From Collimonas fungivorans (lineage in GTDB: Bacteria > Pseudomonadota > Gammaproteobacteria > Burkholderiales > Burkholderiaceae_D): a stretch of DNA of 64,000 bases. A program made the translations under genes and the position numbers. The notes beneath the pieces were generated by a model. It saw only the letters and a list, made by a program, of their open reading frames with translations, was not told where the DNA came from and ran no database searches. Shown piece after piece: positions 8,302-17,168 of the stretch. The stretch spans positions 5,208,001 through 5,272,000 of the forward strand of contig NZ_CP013232.1 in the NCBI RefSeq assembly GCF_001584145.1, given 5' to 3'. The number at the start of each line of letters is the position of its first letter. The stretch's first letter is position 1.

Positions 8302-9309
8302 CTACATTCGCACGGTCGAGCCGCGTATATGCAATTCAGGCGCAATCGACAGCCGCTGCAAAGGACGGTCGGGCGTGGCGATCCTTTGCAGCAGGCATTC
8401 GGCCGTGAGCTGGCCGAGCCGGCGCGTATTCTGCGCCACGCTGGTCAAGGTCGGATGGACGAACTGCGCCAGGTCGATATCATCGAAACCCACCACCGCC
8501 AACGTCTCCGGCACCGCGATGCCAAGTTCTGCCGCGGCACGCAAAGCGCCTATCGCCATCAGGTCGTTGCAGCAGAAAATCGCATCCGGGGCCTGCGCAG
8601 GCGCAGATGCAAAGCCTGCCAGCAGGCTGCGCGCCGCCAGGTAGCCGCCGGCGCTGGTGAAATCGGCATAAGCCAGCAACGGTTCCGTCAGCGTCACGCC
8701 GGCTGCCAGCAATGTCTGGCGCAAACCGCCGATCCGCTCCCGCGAAATAGCGATATCTTGGGGACCGCCGATGCAGGCGACGCGACGCCGCCCCAAACTC
8801 AGCAGATGTGCGGCCGCCAATGCGCCGCCGGCGGCATTGTCGACCGCCACCAGGTCGATCGCCATGTCTTTCGGCGCCCGGTCCAGCAGCACGGTCGGCA
8901 CCTTCATCTTGCGCAACAGTTCGCCGTCGGTCTGCGCCAGTGTGGCCACGATCAGGCCGTCGCAGCGCTTGGTCAGCAGCACGTTGAGGTAATCGCGCTG
9001 CTTGGCCGGATCGTCGTCGGAGTTGCACAGGATGACGCTGTAGCCGGCGGCATAACAACTGTCCTCAATGCCGCGCGCCACTTCCGAAAAATACGGATTG
9101 GTATTGTTCGGGATGATCAGGCCGATACTGCCGGTAGCCTTGCTTTTCAAAGAACGCGCCAAAGCACTCGGCACATAGGCCATGGCTTCAACCGCCGCCA
9201 GCACCCGCGCCCGGGCGTCGGCGCTGACCGGCCGGGTCTGATTCAGGACGTGCGAAACCGTGGTGTACGAAACCCCGGCCGTGCGCGCTACATCCTTGAT
9301 GGTCGCCAT
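8302..9309 (-). CDS. rbsR: LacI family transcriptional regulator of the ribose operon
   Basis: A 335-residue LacI/GalR protein. The N-terminal helix-turn-helix is TIKDVARTAGVSYTTVSHVL, followed by the hinge helix (MAYVPSALARSLKSKATGSI). Residues 62-330 form the periplasmic-binding-like sugar-sensing core (GLIIPNNTNPYFSEVARGIE, GFDDIDLAQFVHPTLT). Its place inside rbsBACRKD and the 18-bp palindrome upstream of rbsB argue that it is RbsR, repressing the operon until ribose binds. As it is encoded within the operon, it should be autoregulated. The stop codon lies at the edge of a palindromic repeat. Confidence 0.92.
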   Translation of the reverse strand: MATIKDVARTAGVSYTTVSHVLNQTRPVSADARARVLAAVEAMAYVPSALARSLKSKATGSIGLIIPNNTNPYFSEVARGIEDSCYAAGYSVILCNSDDDPAKQRDYLNVLLTKRCDGLIVATLAQTDGELLRKMKVPTVLLDRAPKDMAIDLVAVDNAAGGALAAAHLLSLGRRRVACIGGPQDIAISRERIGGLRQTLLAAGVTLTEPLLAYADFTSAGGYLAARSLLAGFASAPAQAPDAIFCCNDLMAIGALRAAAELGIAVPETLAVVGFDDIDLAQFVHPTLTSVAQNTRRLGQLTAECLLQRIATPDRPLQRLSIAPELHIRGSTVRM

Positions 9310-9331
9310 ATTATTTACTCAATGCCTGGTA

Positions 9332-10297
9332 TTAGTGTGTCGAACGCTCGCCGCGGCGGCGATATGTGTCCAGCACCACAGCAGCAACAATCACCAGCCC
9401 GGTGATGATGCGTTTCATCGGCTCGCTGACGCCGACTTGCGCCAGGCCGGCTTCCAGCACCGAGATAATCAGTACGCCTATGAAGGTGCTGACCACCGAA
9501 CCGCGCCCGCCCATCAGGCTGGTGCCGCCAATCACCACCGCCGCAATCACTTGCAGCTCCATGCCGACGCCGCCGTTCGGATCGGCCGCTTCCAGCCGCG
9601 ATACCTGGAACAGGGCGCCGACCCCGGCCAGCAAACCCATCAGCGCAAACACCAGCACCTTGCTGGGACGCGGATTGATGCCGGACAGGCGCACCGCTTC
9701 TTCATTGGTGCCGATGCCGATCCAGTGGCGTCCGAGCACCGTTTTGGTCAATACCAGGTGGCCGACGACAACGATCAGGATGGCAGACAGGAAAGCCGGC
9801 GACATGCCGAACAGGATAGGCGAACTGATGCCATCGACCGCGCTGCCGATATATTCGGTGCGCGAATTGGTGACTTGGTAAGCCAGGCCGCGCGCCATTT
9901 CCAGCACGCCCAGCGAAACGATGAACGAAGGAATGCGCCAGCCGACCGAAATCAGGCCGGTCAGCATGCCGCACAAGCTGGCCACCAGTACGCCCAGCGT
10001 GGCCGCCGCAAACAGCGGCCAGCCCCAGCGCACCATCGCCATCGACAGCACCGAAGCCGCCAGCGCCATCACCGAACCGACCGACAGGTCGATGCCGCCG
10101 ATGATCAGCACAAAGGTCATGCCGACCGCCATCACCACCAGCGTCGGAATGTCGTTAGACAAAGTGGTAAAGGTAGCTGCCGTGAGGAAGTTCTCGCTGA
10201 GGATGGAGAACAGTATGCACATCGCCAGCAGCGCACCGATCAGGCCCAGGTAATTCTTCAGGCCGGACATGCTTCGGGTAAAAGAGAGAGTTGTCAT
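9332..10297 (-). CDS. rbsC: Ribose ABC transporter permease
   Basis: A 321-residue inner-membrane protein of the BPD_transp_2 family with about eight to ten hydrophobic helices. Typical segments are FVLIIGGIDLSVGSVMALAA and VIGGTSLMGGRGSVVSTFIG, the latter near the interface with the ATPase. It forms the membrane channel for ribose together with RbsA and the binding protein RbsB. It lies 23 bp after rbsA and 22 bp before rbsR on the same strand. Confidence 0.95.
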   Translation of the reverse strand: MTTLSFTRSMSGLKNYLGLIGALLAMCILFSILSENFLTAATFTTLSNDIPTLVVMAVGMTFVLIIGGIDLSVGSVMALAASVLSMAMVRWGWPLFAAATLGVLVASLCGMLTGLISVGWRIPSFIVSLGVLEMARGLAYQVTNSRTEYIGSAVDGISSPILFGMSPAFLSAILIVVVGHLVLTKTVLGRHWIGIGTNEEAVRLSGINPRPSKVLVFALMGLLAGVGALFQVSRLEAADPNGGVGMELQVIAAVVIGGTSLMGGRGSVVSTFIGVLIISVLEAGLAQVGVSEPMKRIITGLVIVAAVVLDTYRRRGERSTH

Positions 10298-10320
10298 GAT
10301 TTTCGAAAAAGTTGGGGGCT

Positions 10321-11928
10321 TCAGGCAGCTTGCGCGGCGGATGCATCTGCGGCAGCGCTGTCGTTACCGTTACTATTGCCGTTCACATAGCCGCTGAACG
10401 CCGCCGCCAGGATCGTCTCCTGGCTCCACTGGCCACGCTCGAAAGTGTCTACCAGCTTGCCGGCGCTCATCACCGCGATGCGGTCGCAGATCAGCATCAG
10501 TTCGCGCAGGTCGCTCGATACGATCAGCAGTCCCTTGCCTTGGCGCGACAGCTCGGCCAGCAGCTTGTAGATATCGAACTTGGCGCCGATGTCGATGCCG
10601 CGGGTCGGTTCGTCGAACAGCATGATCGGGCAATCGCGGTACAGCCAGCGCGCAATCACCACCTTCTGCTGGTTGCCGCCGGAAAGCTCTCCCGCTGCCT
10701 GCATGCCGTTGCGCGAACGTATTCGCAAGCGCTTGATGTAGTCGTCGGCGACTGCCGCTTCTGCCTGCCGGTCGAGCACGCCGAACTTGCTGACGGCGGG
10801 CAGCTTGGCCAGCGTGGTGTTAAGGCCTATCGATTGCGGCAGCAGCAAACCCTGGCTCTTGCGGTCTTCCGTGATCATGGCGATGCCGGCGGCGATGGCG
10901 TCTTTCGGCGACGAAATTTTCGCTGCCTGAGTTTGGTCGCCGATGAATACCTCGCCCTGGTCCGCGCGGTCGGCGCCAAAAATCAGGCGCAGCAATTCGG
11001 TCCGGCCCGAGCCGATCAGGCCGGCGACGCCGAGGATTTCGCCGGCGCGCAAATCGAATGAAGTAGGTGCAACCACCTTGCCGCGTCCGATATCCCGCAC
11101 ACGCAGCAACGGCGCGCCGATGGTGCGATGGCCGAGATCCAGCTCGGCTTCGGCGGCGCGGCCGACCATCAGCTGTACCAGCGCTTCGGTGCTGTAGCCG
11201 CCGATGGCGTCGTCGCATACCAGTTGGCCGTCGCGCAGCACCGCGATACGGTCGGCCACGCGCTTCAGCTCTTCCAGCCGATGCGAGATATAGATGATGG
11301 CGACACCTTCCGATTGCAGCCGCGCAATCTGCGTGAACAGCAGCTCGACTTCGCGGTTGGTCAGCATCGCGGTCGGTTCGTCCAGCACCAGCAAACGGCA
11401 GCTGCCGATCAGGTTGCGGGCGATTTCCACCATCTGCTGGTGGCCCACGCCCAGTTCGCCGACCGGCGTCCAGGGATCGAGATCGGTCAGTCCTACCGCC
11501 GCCATCTGGATCCGCGTGTCCTGTGCCAGCCTGGCCTTGTCGATCCAGCCGAAGCGGTGCGGCAGCTGGTTGAAATACAGGTTTTCGGCGATGCTCAGGG
11601 TCGGGATCAGGTTCAGTTCCTGCATCACCATGCGGATGCCGAGATGTTCGGCTTCCTTGCGCGAACCCGGCTGGTAGCGCTGGCCGTCGAGCAGCATGCT
11701 GCCGGTTGTGGCGTCGACCAGGCCGCAGACGATTTTCGACAGCGTGCTTTTGCCGGCGCCGTTTTCACCGGTCAGCGCCAGGATCTGGCCCGGGCTGATG
11801 CCGATAGAGACGTCGCTCAAGACCGGCTCGACATAGGTCTTGCCGATGCCGCTCAAACTCAGCAAGGGAACTGCGGATGCAACGGCGCGTCCGTCGGAAC
11901 GCGCCGCCGCCATGGATTCATTGGACAT
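10321..11928 (-). CDS. rbsA: Ribose ABC transporter ATP-binding protein (tandem ABC domains)
   Basis: A 535-residue protein with two fused ABC ATPase domains, normal for the carbohydrate uptake transporter 2 family. The first domain has Walker A GENGAGKSTL and LVLDEPTAMLT. The second has the degenerate Walker A GLIGSGRTELLR, the signature SGGNQQKVVIARWL and MLFDEPTRGIDIG. It energises ribose import through RbsC. The ATG at 11928 is preceded by GGAG at good spacing. The C-terminus has an Asn/Gly/Ser and Ala-rich tail (NGNSNGNDSAAADASAAQAA) that the family does not need. Confidence 0.95.
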   Translation of the reverse strand: MSNESMAAARSDGRAVASAVPLLSLSGIGKTYVEPVLSDVSIGISPGQILALTGENGAGKSTLSKIVCGLVDATTGSMLLDGQRYQPGSRKEAEHLGIRMVMQELNLIPTLSIAENLYFNQLPHRFGWIDKARLAQDTRIQMAAVGLTDLDPWTPVGELGVGHQQMVEIARNLIGSCRLLVLDEPTAMLTNREVELLFTQIARLQSEGVAIIYISHRLEELKRVADRIAVLRDGQLVCDDAIGGYSTEALVQLMVGRAAEAELDLGHRTIGAPLLRVRDIGRGKVVAPTSFDLRAGEILGVAGLIGSGRTELLRLIFGADRADQGEVFIGDQTQAAKISSPKDAIAAGIAMITEDRKSQGLLLPQSIGLNTTLAKLPAVSKFGVLDRQAEAAVADDYIKRLRIRSRNGMQAAGELSGGNQQKVVIARWLYRDCPIMLFDEPTRGIDIGAKFDIYKLLAELSRQGKGLLIVSSDLRELMLICDRIAVMSAGKLVDTFERGQWSQETILAAAFSGYVNGNSNGNDSAAADASAAQAA

Positions 11929-11973
11929 TCTGTACTCCAGCAGTGACAGCTGTAGTTATACTTGGCGGAGCAA

Positions 11974-11996
11974 GGCAAGGTACTCCCTACCTTGCC
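11974..11996 (-). promoter_or_regulatory. mRNA hairpin in the rbsB-rbsA intergenic region
   Basis: GGCAAGGTA and TACCTTGCC form a perfect 9-bp stem around a five-base loop. There is no T-run on the transcribed strand, so it is not a clear terminator. Hairpins after a binding-protein gene often stabilise that part of the message and let rbsB be made in excess over rbsA and rbsC; that role is inferred here. Confidence 0.5.
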
Positions 11997-12011
11997 CCGC
12001 GCGGTTGTGCA

Positions 12012-12060
12012 GTCAATTGGCGCGGTTAATTGACGCCGTTAATTGACGCCGTCAATTGAA
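12012..12060. repeat. 13-bp tandem repeat, about 3.8 copies, directly after rbsB
   Basis: Reading on the plus strand, unit GTTAATTGACGCC occurs twice exactly (12025-12037 and 12038-12050). It is preceded by a diverged copy GTCAATTGGCGCG (12012-12024) and followed by a partial copy GTCAATTGAA (12051-12060) that abuts the rbsB stop codon. Each unit holds the palindrome TCAATTGA or TTAATT. The array sits in the rbsB-rbsA gap and may vary in copy number between strains. Confidence 0.8.
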
Positions 12061-13017
12061 TTACTTGCTGTCTTTCGTTACCAGCGCGACCTTGGTCTCA
12101 ACAGTGCCGCCGAGCGTGTTCTGGGCTTTCTTGTCGGTAATCGCCTTCAATACCGTCTCGATGCCGAACACCGCTTGCTGCGAAGCGAACTGGTCGGCTG
12201 TCGCCAGGACGCGGCCGTCTTTCAGCATGGGCTTGATGGCGTTGATGTTGTCGTAGCCGACCACCAGCACCTTGCCGGTCTTGCCGGCGGCCTTGACCGC
12301 GGCGACTGCGCCCAGGGCCATGTTGTCGTTACCGGCCAACAATGCCTTGATGTCCGGATGCGCATTCAGCATGGCGGCGGCGATCTGGTTGCCCGGCGCC
12401 ATTTCCCACTGGCCGGACTGCACGGCAACCACATTGGCGCCGGCGGTCTTCATGGCATCTTGGAAGCCCAGCGTGCGTTGTTGTGCATTGAAGGTTGTCG
12501 AGACACCTTCGATGATGCCGACCTTGTCGCCAGTTTTGATCTGCTTGGCAAGATAGTCGCCGACCAGCTTGGCGCCCAGGCGGTTATCCGGGCCGACGAA
12601 CGGCACCGTGATGCCTTTTTCCTTGAGTGCTGCGTCATCCAGCTTGTTGTCGATATTCACCACGATGATGCCGGCGTCGATCGCCTTCTTGATGACCGGC
12701 ACCAGCGCCTTGGAATCGGCGGGAGCGATCACCAGGCCGTTGACCTTGGAAACGATCATCTGTTCGACGATCTTGATCTGGTTGGAAGTATCGGTTTCGT
12801 CCTTGATGCCATTGGCGATCAGGTCATATTGCGCTGCGTGGGCCTTCTGGTGTTCCTTGGCGCCGTTTTCCATGGTCAGGAAAAATTCATTGGCGAGCGA
12901 CTTCATCACCAGCGCAACCTTCGGTTTGGCAGCGGTCTGCGCCATGGCTGGCAGAGACGGCAAGGCACAGACCAGGATGGTGGCGGCAATCAGCTTGAGG
13001 CGGATACGGGTATTCAT
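12061..13017 (-). CDS. rbsB: Ribose ABC transporter periplasmic substrate-binding protein
   Basis: A 318-residue exported protein. The N-terminus (MNTRIRLKLIAATILVCALP) ends with AMA-QTA, a clean signal peptide cleavage site near residue 25. The mature part is a type 1 periplasmic binding fold with VALVMKSLANEFFLTMENGA, GLVIAPADSKALVPVI and VNIDNKLDD. It captures ribose and delivers it to RbsC. I chose the ATG at 13017 because the signal peptide begins there and AGGAG lies upstream; the open frame extends further but without sense. It is the first gene of the operon, behind the operator at 13074-13091. Confidence 0.95.
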   Translation of the reverse strand: MNTRIRLKLIAATILVCALPSLPAMAQTAAKPKVALVMKSLANEFFLTMENGAKEHQKAHAAQYDLIANGIKDETDTSNQIKIVEQMIVSKVNGLVIAPADSKALVPVIKKAIDAGIIVVNIDNKLDDAALKEKGITVPFVGPDNRLGAKLVGDYLAKQIKTGDKVGIIEGVSTTFNAQQRTLGFQDAMKTAGANVVAVQSGQWEMAPGNQIAAAMLNAHPDIKALLAGNDNMALGAVAAVKAAGKTGKVLVVGYDNINAIKPMLKDGRVLATADQFASQQAVFGIETVLKAITDKKAQNTLGGTVETKVALVTKDSK

Positions 13018-13073
13018 CAAAAGTCTCCTGAAATTTGTTGTTGAGCAGCGGATCGGTATGCCGCCATCTTGAG

Positions 13074-13091
13074 CGCGCAAACGTTTGCGCG
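13074..13091. promoter_or_regulatory. RbsR (LacI-type) operator, perfect 18-bp palindrome
   Basis: CGCGCAAACGTTTGCGCG is a perfect palindrome whose core GCAAACGTTTGC matches the LacI/GalR operator type with a central CG. It lies 57 bp upstream of the rbsB start, just downstream of a promoter-like pair, so bound RbsR would cover the transcription start. The RbsR assignment follows from the rbsR gene in the same operon. Confidence 0.85.
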
Positions 13092-13096
13092 TTTCG

Positions 13097-13126
13097 ATGA
13101 TAGCACCAGATCCCGCAAAAAAACAA
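13097..13126 (-). promoter_or_regulatory. Candidate sigma-70 promoter of the rbs operon
   Basis: On the minus strand, TTGTTT (13121-13126) and TATCAT (13097-13102) are separated by 18 bp. Start of transcription would fall at about 13090, inside the operator palindrome. The match is moderate, but the position relative to operator and gene is coherent. Confidence 0.5.
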
Positions 13127-13213
13127 GGCCGCTGCCTTGCTTGCCAAAACAGCAATTGAATTATCAGGGGAACTGCTGGGCAGAGGATTCCAGCCTATGA
13201 AACAGGCGTCAGG

Positions 13214-14388
13214 TCAGGCCGAAAGAAAGCGCTCCAGCCGCTGCACGCCGTCTTCCAGGCGCTCCAGGGAACTGGCGAAACACCAGCGCACGTAGCCTTC
13301 GCCTTCCGGGCCGAAGGCATTGCCGGGCGCCAGGCCGAGGCCGGCGTCGCGCACCAGCTGCTTGCACAGCGCCAGGCTGTCGCCGACGCCGTCGACGCGG
13401 AAGAACAGGTACATCGCGCCTTTGGGCCGCGGCGCGGTAATCCCCGGCAAGGCGTTCAGGCGCTGGTACAGGAAATCGCGCGCCGCGCGATAACGGATCA
13501 CCGTGCTGCCGATGATTTCGTCGCCGCGTTCGATGGCAACGACGCCGGCGCGTTGCACAAAGCCGGGGCGCAGGAAGTGTTGTATTCGATCAGCTTGCCG
13601 ATGTCTGTCATCAAGGTCGGCGGCGCTACCAGCCAGCCCAGCCGCCAGCCGGTCATCAGCCACGATTTGGAAAAACTGTTGGAAGAAATCAGGCGGTCAT
13701 CGGCGTCCGCGATATCCAGGAAGGAAGGCGCGCACTGCGGCGCGCCGGCCTCGGTATACACCAGCCGCTCATAAACATCGTCGGCAACAATCCAGATGCC
13801 GTGCCGGCGGCAATGCGCCAACACGATTTCCTGCTGTTCGCGCGGCATGACCCAGCCGGTCGGATTGTTGGGCGAATTCAGCAGGACGGCGCGGGTGTCC
13901 GGCGTCAAGGCATCCAGCAGCTGCTGCAAATCGAGTTCCCAGGTGTAGCCGAACCGCAGCGCCACCCGCACCACTTCGGCGCCAAGGATTTTCGGGATCT
14001 CGGCGACGTTCGGCCACAGCGGCGTCACCGCCACCACACGGTCACCGGGATTGATGATCAGCTGCGACAATACCATCAGCGCCGATACGCCGGATGAGGT
14101 AACGGCTATCCGGCTGCTATCGACAGGCTGGTGCAAGGCGGACAGGTAGGCAGCGATCGCCGCCCGCAGCGGCGGGATGCCATAGTTGTGGGTATAGAAG
14201 GTATCGCCGTCGTCCAGCCCGGCCTTGGCCGCATCGCGGATGAAGGCCGGGGTCACCTGGTCCGGCTCGCCGAACCAGAACGGCAAGACGTCGTCGCGCC
14301 CCATGCCGACGTTGGCGACCTCGCGGATGCGCGAAGCTTCCAGTTGACGAACCACGTCGCGGGCGACGGCAGGATGATCCAGGGACAT
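13214..14388 (-). pseudogene. Class I/II PLP-dependent aminotransferase, frameshifted
   Basis: Two overlapping frames together make one aminotransferase. The first begins with MSLDHPAVARDVVRQLEASR at 14388 and carries NSPNNPTGWVMP and the PLP lysine motif SNSFSKSWLMTGWRLGW with Lys241. It reads on to IEYNTSCAP and then falls into a spurious tail that stops at 13498. The rest (FVQRAGVVAIERGDEIIGST to the end at 13214) is in another frame. One missing G in the CCCCGGC stretch near 13562-13566 explains it. With one base restored the protein has 391 residues, normal for the aspartate/aromatic aminotransferase group. It is either a young pseudogene or a sequencing indel. As it stands, the product lacks the C-terminal small domain. 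It lies alone behind the topB terminator. Confidence 0.85.
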
Positions 14389-14494
14389 GGCAATATCCGG
14401 TGAGCAAAAGCAATAAGCAAGTGTAGCCGAAGCGTGGCCATAGCGTGGCACGGCAAAATCACCGAGCCAGTGATCCAGGCTATTCCGGCGCCAA

Positions 14495-14524
14495 TAAAAA
14501 AGCCGCTCAGGAAGCGGCTTTTTC
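14495..14524 (-). terminator. Rho-independent terminator of topB
   Basis: On the minus strand AAAAAGCCGCT-TCCTG-AGCGGCTTTTTT forms a strong stem followed by a T-run, 17 bp after the topB stop codon and ahead of the aminotransferase gene. Confidence 0.85.
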
Positions 14525-14540
14525 TGGTGCGAATCAGGCT

Positions 14541-17168
14541 TTATGCGGCCTTGCGCTTGGCGACCACTCTTTTGGGCGCCGCCTTTTTCACCGCCGGTTT
14601 CTTGGCCGCCGGCTTCTTCGCTACCGCTGTTGTTTCGCCCTCTTCCGCTTCCACCGCAGCCGCTTTGGCCTTGCCCTTGGCCGGAGCCTTGGCTTTGCGT
14701 TCTTCGAACTCGAAGCTGACCTTGCCATCCTTGCCCTTGACCAGGAAGGCCTTGAACGGACGGCGCGTGCGCTGCGAAATGAAGCCCGGCAGCAAATCGG
14801 TCTTGCCGTCGTTAAGCAGCTTGACCATCTGTTCGGGCAGGATTTCCTGCTGCAGGATGATGCGGCCGCTGCGGAAATCGCAAGCCTTCGGTTTTGCCAC
14901 CGATTTTTCACAGACGTAAGCCAGGCCCATTTCGTAGACGCCGTTGCCGCATTTCGGGCAAGGGCCGAGTGCGGTCTGGCCGGTGAAATCGACACCCTCG
15001 CCGTCTTCGCCTTCGCCGTCGTTCTGGCCGAAGTCGAATTCCAGCTTGTAGTTCTTGATCTCTTCGTCGCGGCTGATTTTCAGGATCGCGGCAAACGGAC
15101 GGCCCATCTTCGAGCGGAATCCTTGCAGTGGACCGATGGTGCGCTTGGTCAGCAGTTCTTCGACTTCCGGAATTTCGAACTGGCGGCTGCCCGGCGTCTT
15201 GCTCATCGAGAATTCGCATTTGGTGCAGGCAAAGCGGCGATAGTTTTCCTTGACCACGCTGCCGCAGTTAGGACACGGCGCCAGCAGGGTCGCATAGTCG
15301 CCTGGGATGGTGTCGTTATCGTATTCCTTGGCGCGCTTGACGATGATCTGGGTCAGCTGCGCGATTTCGCGCATGAACTCTTCACGGCTGATGGTGCCGC
15401 GTTCGATCTGCGACAGCTTGTGTTCCCACTCGCCGGTCAGCTCGGGCTCGGTCAGCTCATCGACGCCGAGGCCGTGCAACAGGGTCATCAGCTGGAACGC
15501 CTTGGCGGTCGGCATCATTTCCCGGCCTTCGCGCAGCAGGTATTTCTCGTTCAGCAAACCTTCGATGATGGCAGCACGCGTCGCCGGCGTACCGAGCCCC
15601 TTGCCGGCCATCGCTTCGCGCAGCTCGCCGTCGTCCAGCAGCTTGCCGGCGCCTTCCATCGCCGACAGCAAGGTCGCTTCGGTGTAGCGCGCCGGCGGCT
15701 TGGTGACCAGGCCGTTGGCGGTAATCTTGTCGGTCTTGACCTTCTCATCCTTGGCTACTGCAACCAGCGTGCCGCTGTTTTCCGGATCCTTCTCATCCGC
15801 GGCTTCCTTGCCGTAGATCGCCAGCCAGCCCGGATTGGTCATGACCTTGCCTTCAGTCTTGAACTGGTGGCCGGACACTTCCGTATAGCGGGTGGTGACC
15901 TGGAACTCGGCTGCCGGGAAAAACACGGCCATGAAGCGGCGCGTCACCAGGTCGTACAGTTTCTGTTCCGGTTCCGACAGGTTCTTCGGCGCCTGCGTGG
16001 TCGGGATGATCGCAAAGTGATCGCTGATCTTGGTGTTGTCGAAAATGCGCTTGTTTGGCTTGACCCAGCCCTTGTTCAGGATCTGTGCGGCAAACTGCTG
16101 ATAGTTATTGTTCTCGGAGACCGTTTCCAGTGCTTGCTTGACGGTGCTCAGGTAATCTTCCGGCAAATGGCGCGAATCGGTACGCGGATAGGTCAGCACC
16201 TTGTGTTTTTCGTACAGCGCTTGCGCCAGGCCGAGGGTATTCTTGGCGGAGAAGCCAAAGCGTGAGTTCGCTTCGCGCTGCAGGCTGGTCAGGTCGAACA
16301 GCGCCGGCGCCATCGAGGTGGTCGGCTTCGATTCTTCCTTGACGTTGCCCAGCTTACCGCGGCAGGCGGCCACGATCGATTCGGCGGCAGCCTTGCTCCA
16401 CAGGCGCTCGGCACGCTTTTCCGGATCGTTTTCATCTTTCTTGTGCGCAGTGTCGAGCCAGCGGCCTTCATAGATGCCGGCGGCGCACACGAATTCGGCG
16501 CGCACTTCCCAGAAATCGCGCGGCACGAACTTCTTGATCTTCTCTTCGCGCTCGACCACGATCGACAGCGTCGGTGTCTGCACCCGGCCGACGGTGGTCA
16601 AATAGAAACCGCCTTCTTTCGAATTGAAGGCGGTCATTGCACGCGTGCCGTTGATGCCGATCAGCCAGTCCGCTTCGCTGCGACAACGGGCGGCGTCGGC
16701 CAGCGGCAGCATGTCCTTGTCTTCGCGCAGGTGGGTGAAGCCGTCGCGGATTGCGCCCGGCGTCATCGACTGCAGCCACAGGCGCTTGACCGGCTGCTTG
16801 GCTTTCGTATATTGCGCGATCAGGCGGAAAATCAGCTCGCCTTCACGCCCGGCGTCGCAGGCATTGATCAGGGCGGTGACATCCTTGCGCTTGATCAGCT
16901 TGTTGAGCACCTTGAGGCGCGACTCGGTCTTGGCGATCGGGTTCAGCGCAAAATGCGGCGGGATCATCGGCAGGTGGGTGAAGGTCCACTTGCCGCGCTT
17001 GACGTCGTATTCTTCAGGAACGGCGATTTCCAGCAGGTGGCCGACCGCCGAGGAGAGGACGTATTCGTCCGATTCAAAGTACTCATCGTGCTTGGTGAAG
17101 CCGCCGAGCGTCTTCGCGATGTCGTTCGCGACAGAAGGTTTCTCGGCAATGATGAGGGTCTTGCTCAT
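14541..17168 (-). CDS. topB: DNA topoisomerase III
   Basis: An 875-residue type IA topoisomerase. It starts with the Toprim domain (TLIIAEKPSVANDIAKTLGG, INACDAGREGELIFR), and the active-site tyrosine is Tyr327 in LTYPRTDSRHLPEDY. It relaxes or decatenates DNA by single-strand passage. The E. coli TopB has about 653 residues; the extra C-terminus here holds a four-cysteine zinc-ribbon-like segment (CPNCG ... CTKC), a second cysteine group (CPKCGNGVYEMG ... CEKS) and a Lys/Ala-rich tail of about 50 residues that should bind DNA non-specifically. It lies downstream of smg and dprA on the same strand, an order common in Burkholderiales. Confidence 0.94.
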   Translation of the reverse strand: MSKTLIIAEKPSVANDIAKTLGGFTKHDEYFESDEYVLSSAVGHLLEIAVPEEYDVKRGKWTFTHLPMIPPHFALNPIAKTESRLKVLNKLIKRKDVTALINACDAGREGELIFRLIAQYTKAKQPVKRLWLQSMTPGAIRDGFTHLREDKDMLPLADAARCRSEADWLIGINGTRAMTAFNSKEGGFYLTTVGRVQTPTLSIVVEREEKIKKFVPRDFWEVRAEFVCAAGIYEGRWLDTAHKKDENDPEKRAERLWSKAAAESIVAACRGKLGNVKEESKPTTSMAPALFDLTSLQREANSRFGFSAKNTLGLAQALYEKHKVLTYPRTDSRHLPEDYLSTVKQALETVSENNNYQQFAAQILNKGWVKPNKRIFDNTKISDHFAIIPTTQAPKNLSEPEQKLYDLVTRRFMAVFFPAAEFQVTTRYTEVSGHQFKTEGKVMTNPGWLAIYGKEAADEKDPENSGTLVAVAKDEKVKTDKITANGLVTKPPARYTEATLLSAMEGAGKLLDDGELREAMAGKGLGTPATRAAIIEGLLNEKYLLREGREMMPTAKAFQLMTLLHGLGVDELTEPELTGEWEHKLSQIERGTISREEFMREIAQLTQIIVKRAKEYDNDTIPGDYATLLAPCPNCGSVVKENYRRFACTKCEFSMSKTPGSRQFEIPEVEELLTKRTIGPLQGFRSKMGRPFAAILKISRDEEIKNYKLEFDFGQNDGEGEDGEGVDFTGQTALGPCPKCGNGVYEMGLAYVCEKSVAKPKACDFRSGRIILQQEILPEQMVKLLNDGKTDLLPGFISQRTRRPFKAFLVKGKDGKVSFEFEERKAKAPAKGKAKAAAVEAEEGETTAVAKKPAAKKPAVKKAAPKRVVAKRKAA

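Noticed and set aside
14445..16265. Long plus-strand open frame opposite topB
   Set aside because: Antisense of conserved topoisomerase motifs; low-complexity composition and no ribosome site.
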